A program made the translations under genes and the position numbers. A DNA stretch of 64,000 nucleotides, from positions 271,899,282 to 271,963,281 of the forward strand of contig OZ005654.1 of NCBI GenBank assembly GCA_963930645.1, in the 5' to 3' direction. The notes under the pieces are model-generated. The model was not told the DNA's origin, did not search any database, and saw only the letters and a program-made list of their open reading frames with translations. This stretch comes from Salticus scenicus (lineage: Eukaryota > Arthropoda > Arachnida > Araneae > Salticidae). This document shows positions 22,617-32,469 of the stretch, one piece after another (position 1 is the stretch's first letter; every line of letters starts with the position of its first letter).

Positions 22617-23433
22617 GCAACTCCAATATTTTTCTTTGGCGTTTCTGACGTAGTCGTTTATTCGAGTTTTAACAATAATAAGTGTTCTAATTTCTTTCAT
22701 TGCATAATATATAAATGTAGTATAATGGATAAATATTTATTAAAGTATGTTTAATAAATTTTCACTTCAAATAATCTAAATATAGATGCTTTAATACCAT
22801 AGAAACCATTTTATTTACTTACATGTGGGAATGGGGACACAGTGAGGGAATGATATTTTGCGTTTTAAAAAATATTTTAAAATTATATTTGAATTCCAAT
22901 AACCAAAGAATAACAGTTTATCTGCAAAACCAATTAATATTGATAGTTTGGACTGCTTTTTGTTTTTGTGCTTTTAAAAATATGCCCTCAAGAGTACTGG
23001 GACATGAAATGGCCACTTTTCAGAGAATTACTCATCTAATAATTTAAAACAAAGTTATCAATTTTTTTTACTTTTAACAAAAAAAAAAAAAAAAAAAAAA
23101 AAAACTTGGGGAAAAAATCATAATTTTTTTTTTTTTTTTTTATGTTACTGAGTGAATTTGTACAGGAAAATATAGAAGAAAGTCTTGTGGTGACCACACC
23201 ATACCAGTTTTTTTCAGTTAATGAAGGGCTGGGCTATTATTTTTGACTTTAAACAATTTCTGTGAGTTCTTGTACTTTATGATGTTTCCTTACAAAGTTT
23301 TTTATTTAATAAATTAAATATTAGTTGAATTTAATAAGGTTAATTTAAAAGATGGTTCAAACTAAAAATTTCTCAAAAATTAAAAATGAAAAAAAAAAAT
23401 TTAAAACATATTTATGATCAGCTATGTGTCTAA

Positions 23434-24489
23434 TAGAGTCCAGCATCAGATCAGGTAACCCAATTTTGCCCGAACCCAGCCCGATCTGTGTTTTAAGTTC
23501 GGGTTGGGTTGAATAAACTTTTTCTCTTCCGTGTTGGTCTTGGATCGGGTTGACTGATTTATTTTTCGTGTGAGTTGGGTTTGGGTTGAATTCACTGGAT
23601 TTTTTTTTTTTTTTAACTGCACATCAAGTTTGGATCTGGTTTAGTTTTCAACAAGTCAGGTAGACTTGAGAACATCTTTAAAAACTTTTACTTTAATAAG
23701 CAGAAACTTGTTTGCTATATATTGTGATTAATATGCTCTTATGCAAATTATTGTAGTAAAATAAACATCAATATCTGACTAAAACAATTAAGAAAAAATA
23801 TCAAATTAATATTATTATTATTGTTTAGAATATAAGCTTTGGAAAACACTCTCATCACTGAAAATAACCAAATGTGTGATTCATCTATTTTGATTACACA
23901 CATCCTTTTGAAATAGACTGTGAACTTAAACTGATAATTAATATTTTATTTTTCTTGCAAATGTTTTTAAGAAGTTATTGAAATGTATATTTAGATGAAA
24001 ACAGACGTTTAGTCGGCATTTGAAACACTGTATCATTTTTTAATATTTTTGGGAGTGTGTGATAAGCATTAAACAATAAACTACAAACACTAAACTTGAA
24101 GAAATACACAACACACATAAAGAGTTAAAAATTATTATTAATCCATTTTTCAGATTTTTAAATTTTCAACTTAGTGTAATAATAATTATATTTTTAATTC
24201 TTTTTAAAATGATTTGGCAAACTGTGCGACAATGAAAACTTACTTTATTTTATAACATGAAAATGTTTTGCTTGATTTTAAAATGAATTATTAATTTTCA
24301 TTTAGATTCAGGTTTCAAGTCAGGGTTGAATGAGAGGAAGTCAGGTTCAGATATAAAGAAATCTTGTTCAGGTCATCAAAGTTCTCTACTGTGGGTTCAG
24401 GTTGATTAAATTTTTTTTGTTGGGTTTGGGTCGAATTTCAAGTTGATTTAAAATTCACATGTCGGGTTCGGGTTGGGTGCAGGGCACTA
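23434..24489. mobile_element. hAT-like element at the 3' end of MBD2/3
   Basis: A 1056-bp element with ends TAGAGTCCAGCATC and GGTGCAGGGCACTA and the 8-bp duplication GTGTCTAA (23426-23433, 24490-24497). Both subterminal regions are packed with GGGTTCGGGTTGGG-type words and their complements. It ends 86 bp downstream of the MBD2/3 stop codon. No AATAAA lies between the stop and the element on the minus strand, so the transcript may terminate inside it. A partial relative lies at 44078-44440. Confidence 0.8.
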
Positions 24490-24575
24490 GTGTCTAATAT
24501 TCAAATTCAATTTTGAAATTAGATTAGTAATTTTCAAAAGAAATAAGAAAAATACATTACCTTTTTTATATTACA

Positions 24576-24674
24576 TCAAAGACATAAGTCTTTCAAGCAT
24601 TCTTGCAGTTTTTTCCTAGCCAATTGGACTTTTTCTTCTTGCTTTTTTATATCTTCCTCAGTTACAACAATAGC
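24576..24674 (-). CDS. MBD2/3: MBD2/3, last coding exon (coiled coil)
   Basis: The minus strand reads AIVVTEEDIKKQEEKV, then QLARKKLQECLKDLCL and a TGA stop at 24576-24578. This is the C-terminal coiled coil of MBD2/MBD3, which in vertebrates pairs with p66 (GATAD2) and links the protein to the rest of NuRD. The acceptor AG lies at 24675-24676 after TTTCTGAATT. It joins in phase 0 to the exon ending at 46619, giving PLVQ-AIVV. The tail stops soon after the coiled coil, without the acidic extension seen in vertebrate MBD3. The upstream intron is about 21.9 kb. Confidence 0.95.
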   Translation of the reverse strand, partial: AIVVTEEDIKKQEEKVQLARKKLQECLKDLCL

Positions 24675-25304
24675 CTAATTCAGAAACACAATCTTTATAA
24701 CAAAACAATATAATCATCAATAGCAAAGCATATTCAATAGGTAAAAAATTGTAACATTAAAAACTTAAAAAATGTTTATTTTTATCATAGAGTTGAATAT
24801 TTGTTATTACAGAAAGTTCTGGTAAAAAAATTTGATCTCATAATTTTCCAGGTAGACAAAAACATATCCTGTTCATAGAGAAAATGTCGGTTGTTAAACT
24901 GAGAGAGTAATTAGCACCATGAGAATATATAAATTTATACATTAAAAAAGTACTTCAATCCCAAAATTTATGTAACTTAAAGAAGTAAGAAAGTCAAGTA
25001 AATAAATATCGTTGCATATTATCATTTGAAAAAATTTTTAATAAGAACATTTCACCAAAACAATGAGGGTTCACTTTGTCTGCACAGAACAAAAAATAAA
25101 TAAATAAAATGAATTACAAAAAGCTTCTAAAAGAATAAATCCATACCTGCCAACTTCTTGTAATAAGAATCAAGAAGACTGAGCTCAAAAAACAAGAAGA
25201 TTGCATTAAAATGAAGAAGATTCTCTTTATGTAGTATGCATAGCAAAATATTTTTTTTCTCTCTCTAACTAAATCTGAAAAACCATAATTAGGAAAAATT
25301 GTAT

Positions 25305-25559
25305 TACTTTCAAACTTTGAATCAACACCATAAAATGCAATAAACTCACAACAATTGTTTCGGGTCGAAAAACGCACGATCAGGCGAATAAAGTAAGCTT
25401 TGACTGCAGCACTCGTGCTTACTTTATTCGCCTGATGAAGGGTCGTGTGTTTTTCAACCCGAAACAATTGTTGCGAGTTTATTGCATTTTATGGTGTTGA
25501 TTCAAAGTTTGAAAGTAATATTTTTTACAACGCCAGTTTTGTGGTGCTTTTTTATTAAA
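25305..25559. mobile_element. Palindromic PLE-derived element, copy 3
   Basis: A 255-bp insertion flanked by the 15-bp direct repeat TAGGAAAAATTGTAT (25290-25304, 25560-25574). Two arms of about 85-90 bp are near-perfect inverted copies (ATGCAATAAACTC, ACAATTGTTTCGGGT, CGAATAAAGTAAGC) around a short centre TTTGACTGCAGCACTCGT. The right side has an unpaired tail through TTACAACGCCAGTTTTGTGG. The left arm has a small deletion in the hammerhead core. A close relative is at 54359-54582. Confidence 0.85.
25424..25476 (+). ncRNA. Hammerhead-like ribozyme motif
   Basis: Plus strand: CTGATGA (25432-25438), stem II GGGT with ACCC, CGAAAC (GAAAC at 25461-25465), then self-complementary ACAATTGT and GC. 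This is the canonical CUGAUGA...GAAA hammerhead core. The mirror arm lacks the bases AAGG after CTGAT and is probably dead. Confidence 0.7.
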
Positions 25560-25574
25560 TAGGAAAAATTGTAT

Positions 25575-26719
25575 AAAAATTTCAGGCTTTGATTCTAAGA
25601 TAAGGCAATAAGCTTCATTTTGAATATTTAAAGTAAATAGTACAGTAAGCATAATTTTAATTTATGTTTGACTTCTTTAGAAAAGTAAATTCTATTGCAC
25701 ATGCATCACAAAATGTCTACTTATATTACTTTTTAACAGCACTCATTTTTAAATGATTATTTTTTAAAGTCAAATAAAAATATACTATTATTTTATAAAA
25801 GATAGCGAGCATGCCATCCACAATAAGTTTGTTCAGTGTTGTAGTAAACACATGACACTATAACAATGTAGATGCAGGAGAAGCACCATAATTCACACTC
25901 TCCCAGCTTTATCAGGATCTTGTTTCATTCTCTAAAAGACAAGGCTATGTTTTATGTTGTGTAACATCATGATCTGCTTCTCAAAAGCCATTGCAAGATA
26001 CCATTAATATTTTGAAACAAATCTCATGTTCTTTTGACAAAAGATAAAAATTATGCACATAAGATTTTGCATTATTATTTACTTATAGGGATGTTTCTTC
26101 TTTATTTGAAATCAGAAAAAATAAAATACATGGACAATCTGAAAATTGGGAAGATTTTATATCCTAGCAAGAAGAAACTATAAAAATCAGGAAGTCGTCT
26201 CTGAAATCAAAAAGACTTGGCAGCTAGCTATGTGAAATTTACATAGCTGCCATGATTTACATTGATTTTGATTTACATTGTAAATCAAATTTAACCAATA
26301 TGCCTTTTATTTTACTCAAAATGTACTTGGAGGAAATGAATCGTAAAATATGTTATATTAAAAATGCACCATGTGCAGTCATTATAATATCAGCCATAGA
26401 CAACAGGATAGCAGTTGTAATTGATTAAATATTTGCACTGTTGACCATGAACCAAAAAATTGGATCAGATTTCTGATTTTATGAAGAACCAATCAGATAT
26501 GGAGAAATGATCAGCCGGCAAATAAAACTGACCCAGCTAGGAGAGAAGAAAAACATATAAATGGTAACCTAAAACATAAGAAAAAGGAACAAAGAAAAAA
26601 CAAAATGGCAATGTGCATGTATGAAAAAAAAAGCTCAGGATTTACAAAATAAAGCATAAAAATAAAATGTGAAATTAATGAAGGGGGATAAAAACACAAT
26701 TGAAATACAAAAGATAAAA
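25575..26719. other. Intronic AT-rich stretch
   Basis: Within the long last intron of MBD2/3. Apart from A/T runs and a locally repeated GATTTACATTG near 26250-26285, I see no gene or element. Confidence 0.4.
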
Positions 26720-27390
26720 CTAGTGGATTGGCAGATCAGGAGCCTCAACGTCCTATTTGCATCACACATTATTCCACAGGTCATTTTTATTTATTTTTTA
26801 TTATATAATGTATATATTGATTCGATTGACTTGCTACATAAACAGATGCGTTCCTGAGGGGGGCTCAACCCCCCGCTCTATCTATCTTTCTATTCCTATC
26901 TGTATATCATATATATGTGTTCTTAATAACTCACAGTCTTGTATTATTTCCCTGAAATTCATAAATATTTGTACCAAATTTCATGCAAAAAGATTACATA
27001 GCATATCGGAATTATTTTGTGTAACTCTGTCAATTAATTATCAATTCTATTTCCACACTTTTCCCCCAAAAAACATGCTTTTGCAATTTTATTAAAATTC
27101 CATTATATTTAATGGCCATGTAACCATGTAAAATACACTTTTAAGAAATACCAACTATAGAACGTAATAGTACAAAATTCTTTTATGTGTTCTGGAAAAG
27201 TAGCTCCAATTATTATATAAAGCAATATTAAGAATACACTTAATTAATTATAACTTGTTATTTTTTCATACTAACTTGAAATCATTTTGATGATTACAGT
27301 ACGTCAATGGAATTATTTTGTATGGTTCCATAAATAAATTATTTAGTCTATAGATATCTTTTTTAAGAGTAAACATGCTTTTAACGGCCC
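26720..27390. repeat. Dispersed repeat family D, copy 1
   Basis: Shares long blocks with 49574-50255: CAGATCAGGAGCCTCAAC, CCTATTTGCATCA, TTCCTGAGGGGGGC, ACATAGCATATCGGA and TACACTTTTAAGAAATACC. The two copies are in the same orientation and diverged by substitutions and short indels. Termini not defined. Confidence 0.75.
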
Positions 27391-27664
27391 TCTTCACTTG
27401 AAAAAAATTCCGATGCCGGCTGAAAGCAGATAAAAAGTGTCCCACGTGGTTTTGACAGGAGGTGGAGAAGATTGACAGATTCACTGACGAATCATTGACT
27501 TTTTGGAAGAATAAATCAAAAATCAGCCACGTCCTTTATTGCGGTTTCGTCGGAGATTTGTTTTGTTTTGATTCTTTCTTTCTTTTTTTATTTTTGTATT
27601 TCCTTTTTTCTTTTCTTTTTATTTTCCATTTTCACATGACATCAAATAACTTTCCTCATTTATT

Positions 27665-27842
27665 CTAATCTATTTATATGTAGCTCGATCCAACCAAGTA
27701 CTTTATACTATTTTCAGCCCGGTTCAGGCTTTCTTTAGTTATACCAGCGAATTACGTAACAGTGAAATTTAAAATATATATATATATATATACTTTATAA
27801 TTATACTTGAAGTCTGATATAATTAATTTAACTAAACTAGTA
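27665..27842. repeat. Dispersed repeat family C, copy 1
   Basis: CTATTTATATGTA, TTTCAGCCCG, AGGCTTTC and GATATAATTAATTTAACTAA are shared with 31720-31910. Here it sits directly left of a family B terminus. A (TA)n tract is at about 27775-27791. Confidence 0.6.
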
Positions 27843-27996
27843 TGTTGTGGCCACCACATGACTTTCTTCTATATTTTCCTATACAAATTCCCTCAGTAAA
27901 AATAATTTATTAAAATTATTATAAAAAAAAATTTTCTTCCATGATAATGCAGACGATTTCCATATTAGAGAAGTAGTTCCATTTATTCTCAATAAA

Positions 27997-28039
<43 letters not shown>

Positions 28040-29262
28040 TACGATTTTTTTTTTTTTTTTCGTTAAAAGTAACAACAACAAAAAAAATCTGGTGTGAAAC
28101 AACCACACGACTTCCATTATCCGCTATTACATGAATTATATGCATTTTTGAGAGATAATGTGATCAGAAAACACAAAAGTGACCTAAAGAGAAAATCGTT
28201 AGAGCCGTTTTTGAGATACCAACTTTTACAAAAATCAATTACTAACCGGAAAAAAAATAATTACATACAAAAGCATATTTAAACGTGAGTTAAAATGGCG
28301 AGTTTGAAAAAAATCCGTACAACCGTTTTTAAAGGAACGCCTTGCGAAGCCTGAACTTGAACTATTTATACAGGACGCCTATCAATTTTCCTGAACTAAC
28401 CAACTATATCATTCGAAAGGACATCTAATAGAGTGTTTATATAGCAAGTTTGAAGAAAATCGTTAGAGCCGTTTTTGAGATACGGACTTACGGTCCCACT
28501 TCCGGTTCCCGATGTCCTACTTCCGGTTAAACTCAATTACTAACAGGAAAACAATAATTACATACAAAAGCATATTTAAAAGTGAGTTAAAATGGCGAGT
28601 TTGAAAAAAATCCGTACAACCGTTTTTAAAGGAACGCCTTTGCGAGGCCTGAAATTGAGCTATTTATACAGGCCGCCTATCAATTTTCCTGAACTAACCA
28701 ACTATGTCATTCGAAAGGACATCTAATAGAGTGTTTATACAGCAAGTTTGAAGAAAATCGTTAGAGCCGTTTTTGAGATACGGACTTACGGTCCCACTTC
28801 CGGTTTCCGATGTCCCACTTCCGGTTTTTCAATTTTCACCAAAATTTGGAAATTTCATCTGTACACCAGACGTATTTCAATTCTAAAGTTTCGTAGATCT
28901 ATCTTTATTAGTTTCTGAGCTATAATAGCCAGAAGATTCTCCACATACATACATACATACATACATACATACATACATACATACATACATACACACATAC
29001 ATACACACTGACCAATTGCCAAAAACCACTTTTTTGGACTCAGGGGACCTTAAAACGTGTAAATCAGGTGAAAACCCGATATCGAATTTTCAGACCGAAT
29101 ACAATACTTCCATTACCTACGGTAGTAGGGTAATGGAAGTAAAAAAACCGATAACTTTGTTTTAAATTATCATAGATCTACAATTCAACCATTCGTTTTA
29201 AAGGTATTGACAAGATCTTTCGAAAGATACCCATCTTGAAAATTTATCACTCCCGGGGGGGG
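27843..29262 (+). mobile_element. Family B element, copy 2, split by family A
   Basis: Starts with TGTGGCCACCACATGACTTTC, the complement of the right end of copy 1. It contains TTCCATATTAGAGAAGTAG, which mirrors the 38.4 kb copy, and an (AAT)n tract at 27995-28038. At 28088 a family A element begins. After its end at 29140, family B text resumes (ATAACTTTGTTTTAAATTATC, CATTCGTTTTAAAGGTATTG). The copy stops at a G tract of about 22 residues from 29258. Confidence 0.65.
28088..29140 (+). mobile_element. Hairpin-ended family A element, copy 1
   Basis: Begins TCTGGTGTGAAACAACCACA followed by CGACTTCCATTA, and ends in the hairpin ACTTCCATTACC/GGTAATGGAAGT around CTACGGTAGTAG. The start word ACTTCCATTA is thus complementary to the end, as in Helentron-type elements. 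The interior has a roughly 300-bp direct duplication (ATCGTTAGAGCCGTTTTTGA near 28193, 28457 and 28755), repeated CACTTCCGGT words and a (CATA)n microsatellite at 28944-29007. No coding sequence. Inserted in family B within an A-run. Confidence 0.7.
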
Positions 29263-29275
29263 GGGGGGGGGGGGG

Positions 29276-29960
29276 GACTTTCTTCTATATGTAATATAGA
29301 GAAAGTATTGGATTCGTGAAAATTTTCGAACTCCGGTTTTCGATGGATTTGCACGTTTTTGGATGTGCTGAACATGATTTGATAGTTTTTAGAAAATGTC
29401 TGTCTCTGTGTGTGTGTGTGTGTGTCATGAATTTTTGGAGGCTGTATCTCACGAACCAATGAACGAAATTTAACCAAACTTGGTATTTAGTTGGACCCTG
29501 ACATAAACTGGTGCTGATTAGATTTAGGGATCAATCGCCCAATAGGTGGCGCTGTGATAGCATTTTTTCTAAATTTTTAACATGGCAGTATAGGACAAAA
29601 TTTCGTATAAATGTACATAATGAGAGTTATTTTTAACTTTTGATTGTAAAACTAATATGAATTATTGATAAAAGTAGTTGTTAACTAGGGGAAAAAAATT
29701 GTGCTTGTGGGAGCGTCGCCCTCCCCCGGGCGAAGTAAATTTTCAAGATGGGTATCTTTCGGAAGGTCTCGTCAATACCTTTAAAACGAATGGTTGAACT
29801 ATAGATCTGTGATAATGTGAAACAAAGTTATTGATATATTTTTTTTTTTTTACTTTTAATAAAAAAAAACTTTGAAAAAAAAATCGTAATTATTATTATT
29901 ATTATTAATATTTTGAGAATAAAATAGACTTTTTTTTTGGATATTTACTGTTATACTACT
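29276..29960 (-). mobile_element. Family B element, copy 3, truncated
   Basis: Starts with the hairpin ACTTTCTTCTATATGTAATA then TAGAGAAAGT and continues through TTTTCGAACTCCGG, a (TG)n run near 29408 and the block AACATGGCAGTATAGGACAA. It shares the last block with copy 1 at about 21605. It runs into the G-rich satellite without the opposite end. Confidence 0.65.
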
Positions 29961-29964
29961 TTTC

Positions 29965-31600
29965 TGATATGGGGGGGAGGGGGAGGGGGCAAAACGTAAT
30001 TTCACAAAATCCTTCATATCTCAAGCAAAAAAACAGATATCCCTAAAATTTTTGCTTTTAAATATAGCTAATACAAATGTCTAAAAATCGGTTTCTGGAA
30101 TTTTTCAAATTCGGTCCCCAAGGGGGCAGGGGGGGGGGGGGGGTAAAACGTGATTTCACATGCGTAAAACGTGATTTCGCATAATCCTATATATCTCAAA
30201 CAAAAAAAATAGATATACGTGAAATTTTTGCTCTAAAATATAGCTAATGCAACTATCTAAAAAACAATTTCTGGAATTTTAGAAATTCAGCACCCAGGTG
30301 GGGCAGCAAGGGGGGGGGCTATGGAGCAAAAACAAATAGAAGTACAGTTAGGCCGTTCAAAATTGGTACAAATAGGTTTTAAAGGCCTGCAAGTCGAATT
30401 GGGATATTTTCGATTGTGTAAAGTTATTAGCAGGGGCAAGAAGCGGAGAGGGGAGAAGGGGGCAAAAAAAATAAAAATTGTTTTAGGTCGTTCAAAATTG
30501 GTACGTAGAGGTTTTCGATACTTACAAATCGATTGCGGATATTTTTGAATTTGTAAAATTATTAGGAGGGCGGGTAGGGGGGTGGGGCGGTAAGGGGGGC
30601 TATTGGGCAAAAACAAATAGAAATACAGTTAGGCCGTTCAAAATTGGTACAGATAGGTTTAAGAGGCCTGCAAGTCGAATGGGGGTATTTTCGATTGTGT
30701 AAAGATATTAGGAGGGGCAAGAAGGGGGGAGGGGAGGGGGGGGGCAAAAAAAATAAAAATAGTGTCAGATCGTTCAAAATTGGTACGTAGAGGTTTTCGA
30801 TACTTACAAATCGATTGCGGATATTTTTGAATTTGTAAAATTATTAGGAGGGGCGGGTAGGGGGTGGGGCGGTAAGGGGGGGCTATGGGGCAAAAACAAA
30901 TAGAAATACAGTTAGGCCGTTCAAAATTGGTACAGATAGGTTTAAGAGGCCTGCAAGTCGAATGGGGATATTTTCGATTGTGTAAAGATATTAGGAGGGG
31001 CAAGAAGGCGGGGAGGGGAGGCGGGGGGCAAAAAAATAAAAATAGTGTCAGATCGTTCAAAATTGGTACGTAGAGGTTTTCGATACTTACAAATCGATTG
31101 CGGATATTTTTGAATTTGTAAAATTATTAGGAGGGGCGGGTAGGGGTGGGGTGGTAAGGGGGGGCTATGGGGCAAAAACAAATAGAAATACAGTTAGGCC
31201 GTTCAAAATTGGTACAGATAGGTTTAAGAGGCATGCAAGTCGAATGGGGTAATTTCGATTGTGTAAAGTTATTAGGAGGGGCAAGAAGGGGGAGGGGAGG
31301 GGGGGTGCAAAAAAATAAAAATAGTGTCAGGTCTTTGAAAATTGGTACGTAGAGGTTTTCGATACTTACAAATCGATTGCGGATATTTTTGAATTTGTAA
31401 AATTATTAAGAGGGGCGGGTAGGGGTGGGGTGGTAAGGGGGGGCTATGGGGCAAAAACAAATAGAAATACAGTTAGGCCATTCAAAATTGGTACAGATAG
31501 GTTTTAGAGGCCTGCAAATCGAATGGGGATATTTTCGAAAGTGTAAAGTTATTAGAAGGGCCGGGAAGGGTGGGGGGGGGGGGCGGTGCGACATTTTTCC
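29965..31600. repeat. G-rich satellite, 282-bp dimeric unit
   Basis: Five units with ATGGGGCAAAAACAAATAG-type starts at 30321, 30602, 30885, 31167 and 31446 (281, 283, 282, 279 bp). Each unit is two diverged halves of about 140 bp, both containing CGTTCAAAATTGGTAC and separated by G-rich runs. The two monomer-like segments at 29965-30290 (ACGTGATTTCAC, AATATAGCTAATGCAA) belong to a related but different type. The overlapping open frames on both strands are satellite artefacts. Confidence 0.9.
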
Positions 31601-31719
31601 CGATCAGAGTTTTTTTTTTTTTTTTTTCCACATGATAAAAATTAATGCAATTTTGAGAATTCATTAATTATAATGATTCATTTAAAAATAGTGACCAGCG
31701 AAGCGGGCGTAGCCTGCTA

Positions 31720-31910
31720 GTCTATTTATATGTATTTTAATAGCGTAGTCCGACCCGACGAAGTATTTTATTCTATATTCAGCCCGTTTTAGGCTTTCAG
31801 TAGTTATATCGGCGAATTCTGTAACAATGAAATTTAACAAAAGAAAATATTTTTATGATTAAACTTGCGGTTTGATATAATTAATTTAACTAAAAAATAA
31901 CAAAGATATA
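31720..31910. repeat. Dispersed repeat family C, copy 2
   Basis: Matches 27665-27842. It is preceded by GCGAAGCGGGCGTAGCCTGC, whose complement-like partner AACTAGCAGGCTTTGCCC occurs at about 35218. Confidence 0.6.
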
Positions 31911-31929
31911 TAACATTATAACATTACTG

Positions 31930-32397
31930 ATATATAGAGATGGGTTATCTGCACTCTGGAGCTCAGACTACTGAACGCAGAGCTGGACGGGGTGTGCGAC
32001 AGGTCGTGACCTTCGGGATCGTATTTCGAAGATCACGGACAGGTGCGGTCGCACAAGTCCTCCAGCTCTGTTTTCTAAAGAAAGTGTACTTGTGTTGTTA
32101 TTTATACGTGTTTCTTTATACAAGTCAAATTTTTTATAAGTAGTATAATATATAAATAGTGTTGGTATAAATGGGTCCGCAGAGTGAAAAGCAGAGTCTT
32201 TTGAACAATCACAACATTTAATAATATATAGAAAAGTAGAATAACATAATGCGGGCATTTCTCGCCGCTCGCTTAGCAAAGCTTTCTCGTACAGACTCAT
32301 ATAAAACTCTCTTTCTCAGAGAAGAGAAGATGCGCCGTTGATTACGTAATACAGTTACGTCACATCTGACGTCATGACAGGTGTCAGCTAGTTAACA
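31930..32397 (-). promoter_or_regulatory. GC-richer LTR-like regulatory block
   Basis: A GC-richer island in AT-rich surroundings. It contains a perfect CRE palindrome TGACGTCA at about 32368, a TTACGTCAC half-site just beside it and an E-box-like CAGGTG. On the minus strand a TATA-like TTTTATATGAG lies about 60 bp further. This order (activator sites, TATA, long tract) is compatible with a solo LTR read on the minus strand, but I could not prove its ends or a target duplication. The hairpin at 31980-32068 lies in it. Confidence 0.35.
31980..32068. repeat. Three-stem nested palindrome
   Basis: GAGCTGG (31980-31986) pairs with CCAGCTC (32062-32068); GTGCGAC (31994-32000) with GTCGCAC (32048-32054); TGACCTTCG (32007-32015) with CGAAGATCA (32027-32035, one G-U). 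The spacers between outer and middle stems are 7 nt on both sides, so an 89-nt hairpin can form. Confidence 0.75.
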
Positions 32398-32469
32398 GAT
32401 GATATGAGGAAACATGCATTGAAATCCTTCAAATAGTGTTGAATTATAGTGCCTACATTTATTTAAAAA

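Larger units (their letters stand above)
22416..22670. mobile_element. Palindromic PLE-derived element, copy 2
   Basis: A 255-bp insertion flanked by the 13-bp direct repeat AACAATAATAAGT (22403-22415, 22671-22683). Two inverted arms share CGAATAAACGACTA, TTTCGGCAGCTTTAAGCGTG and TTTTTGCA. Each arm includes a hammerhead-like motif. The left arm has an extra 25 bp or so (GGAGACTTGGCGTTGG) lacking a partner. The layout matches the PLE unit at 17659, but without coding arms. Confidence 0.8.
21828..23034. mobile_element. TIR element nested in family B copy
   Basis: Inverted ends TGGGTCATTCTCTGAAAAGT and ACTTTTCAGAGAATTACTCA bound a segment that is absent from the homologous family B copies, which shows an insertion. 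The interior carries the word TGAGGGAATGA five times (near 22025, 22040, 22185, 22374, 22843), possibly transposase-binding repeats. I find no unambiguous target duplication, so the superfamily is open. Confidence 0.65.
20827..23206 (-). mobile_element. Hairpin-ended family B element, copy 1, disrupted
   Basis: The left end is an ACTTCCTCTTACCC hairpin-type terminus and the right end reads AAGTCTTGTGGTGACCACACC. Both match family B elsewhere (37719-38682). Internal blocks are shared with the copies at 29.6 and 38 kb, for example AAGATGGGTACCTTTCGAAA and GGTTGAACTATA. An unrelated element (21828-23034) is inserted in it, and that insertion carries a PLE palindrome. The architecture (one end TCTGGTGTG-like, other end a hairpin repeating the subterminal ACTTYC word) resembles Helentron/DINE elements. 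No Rep/helicase gene is present. Confidence 0.65.

Noticed and set aside
27462..27668. Plus-strand frame starting MEKIDRFTDESLTFW
   Set aside because: The first 20 codons look plausible, but the rest is F/L-rich poly-T text and there is no splice partner; too weak to call.
30287..31664. Overlapping frames of 60-133 residues on both strands
   Set aside because: They repeat with the 282-bp satellite period and occur on both strands, so they are satellite shadows.
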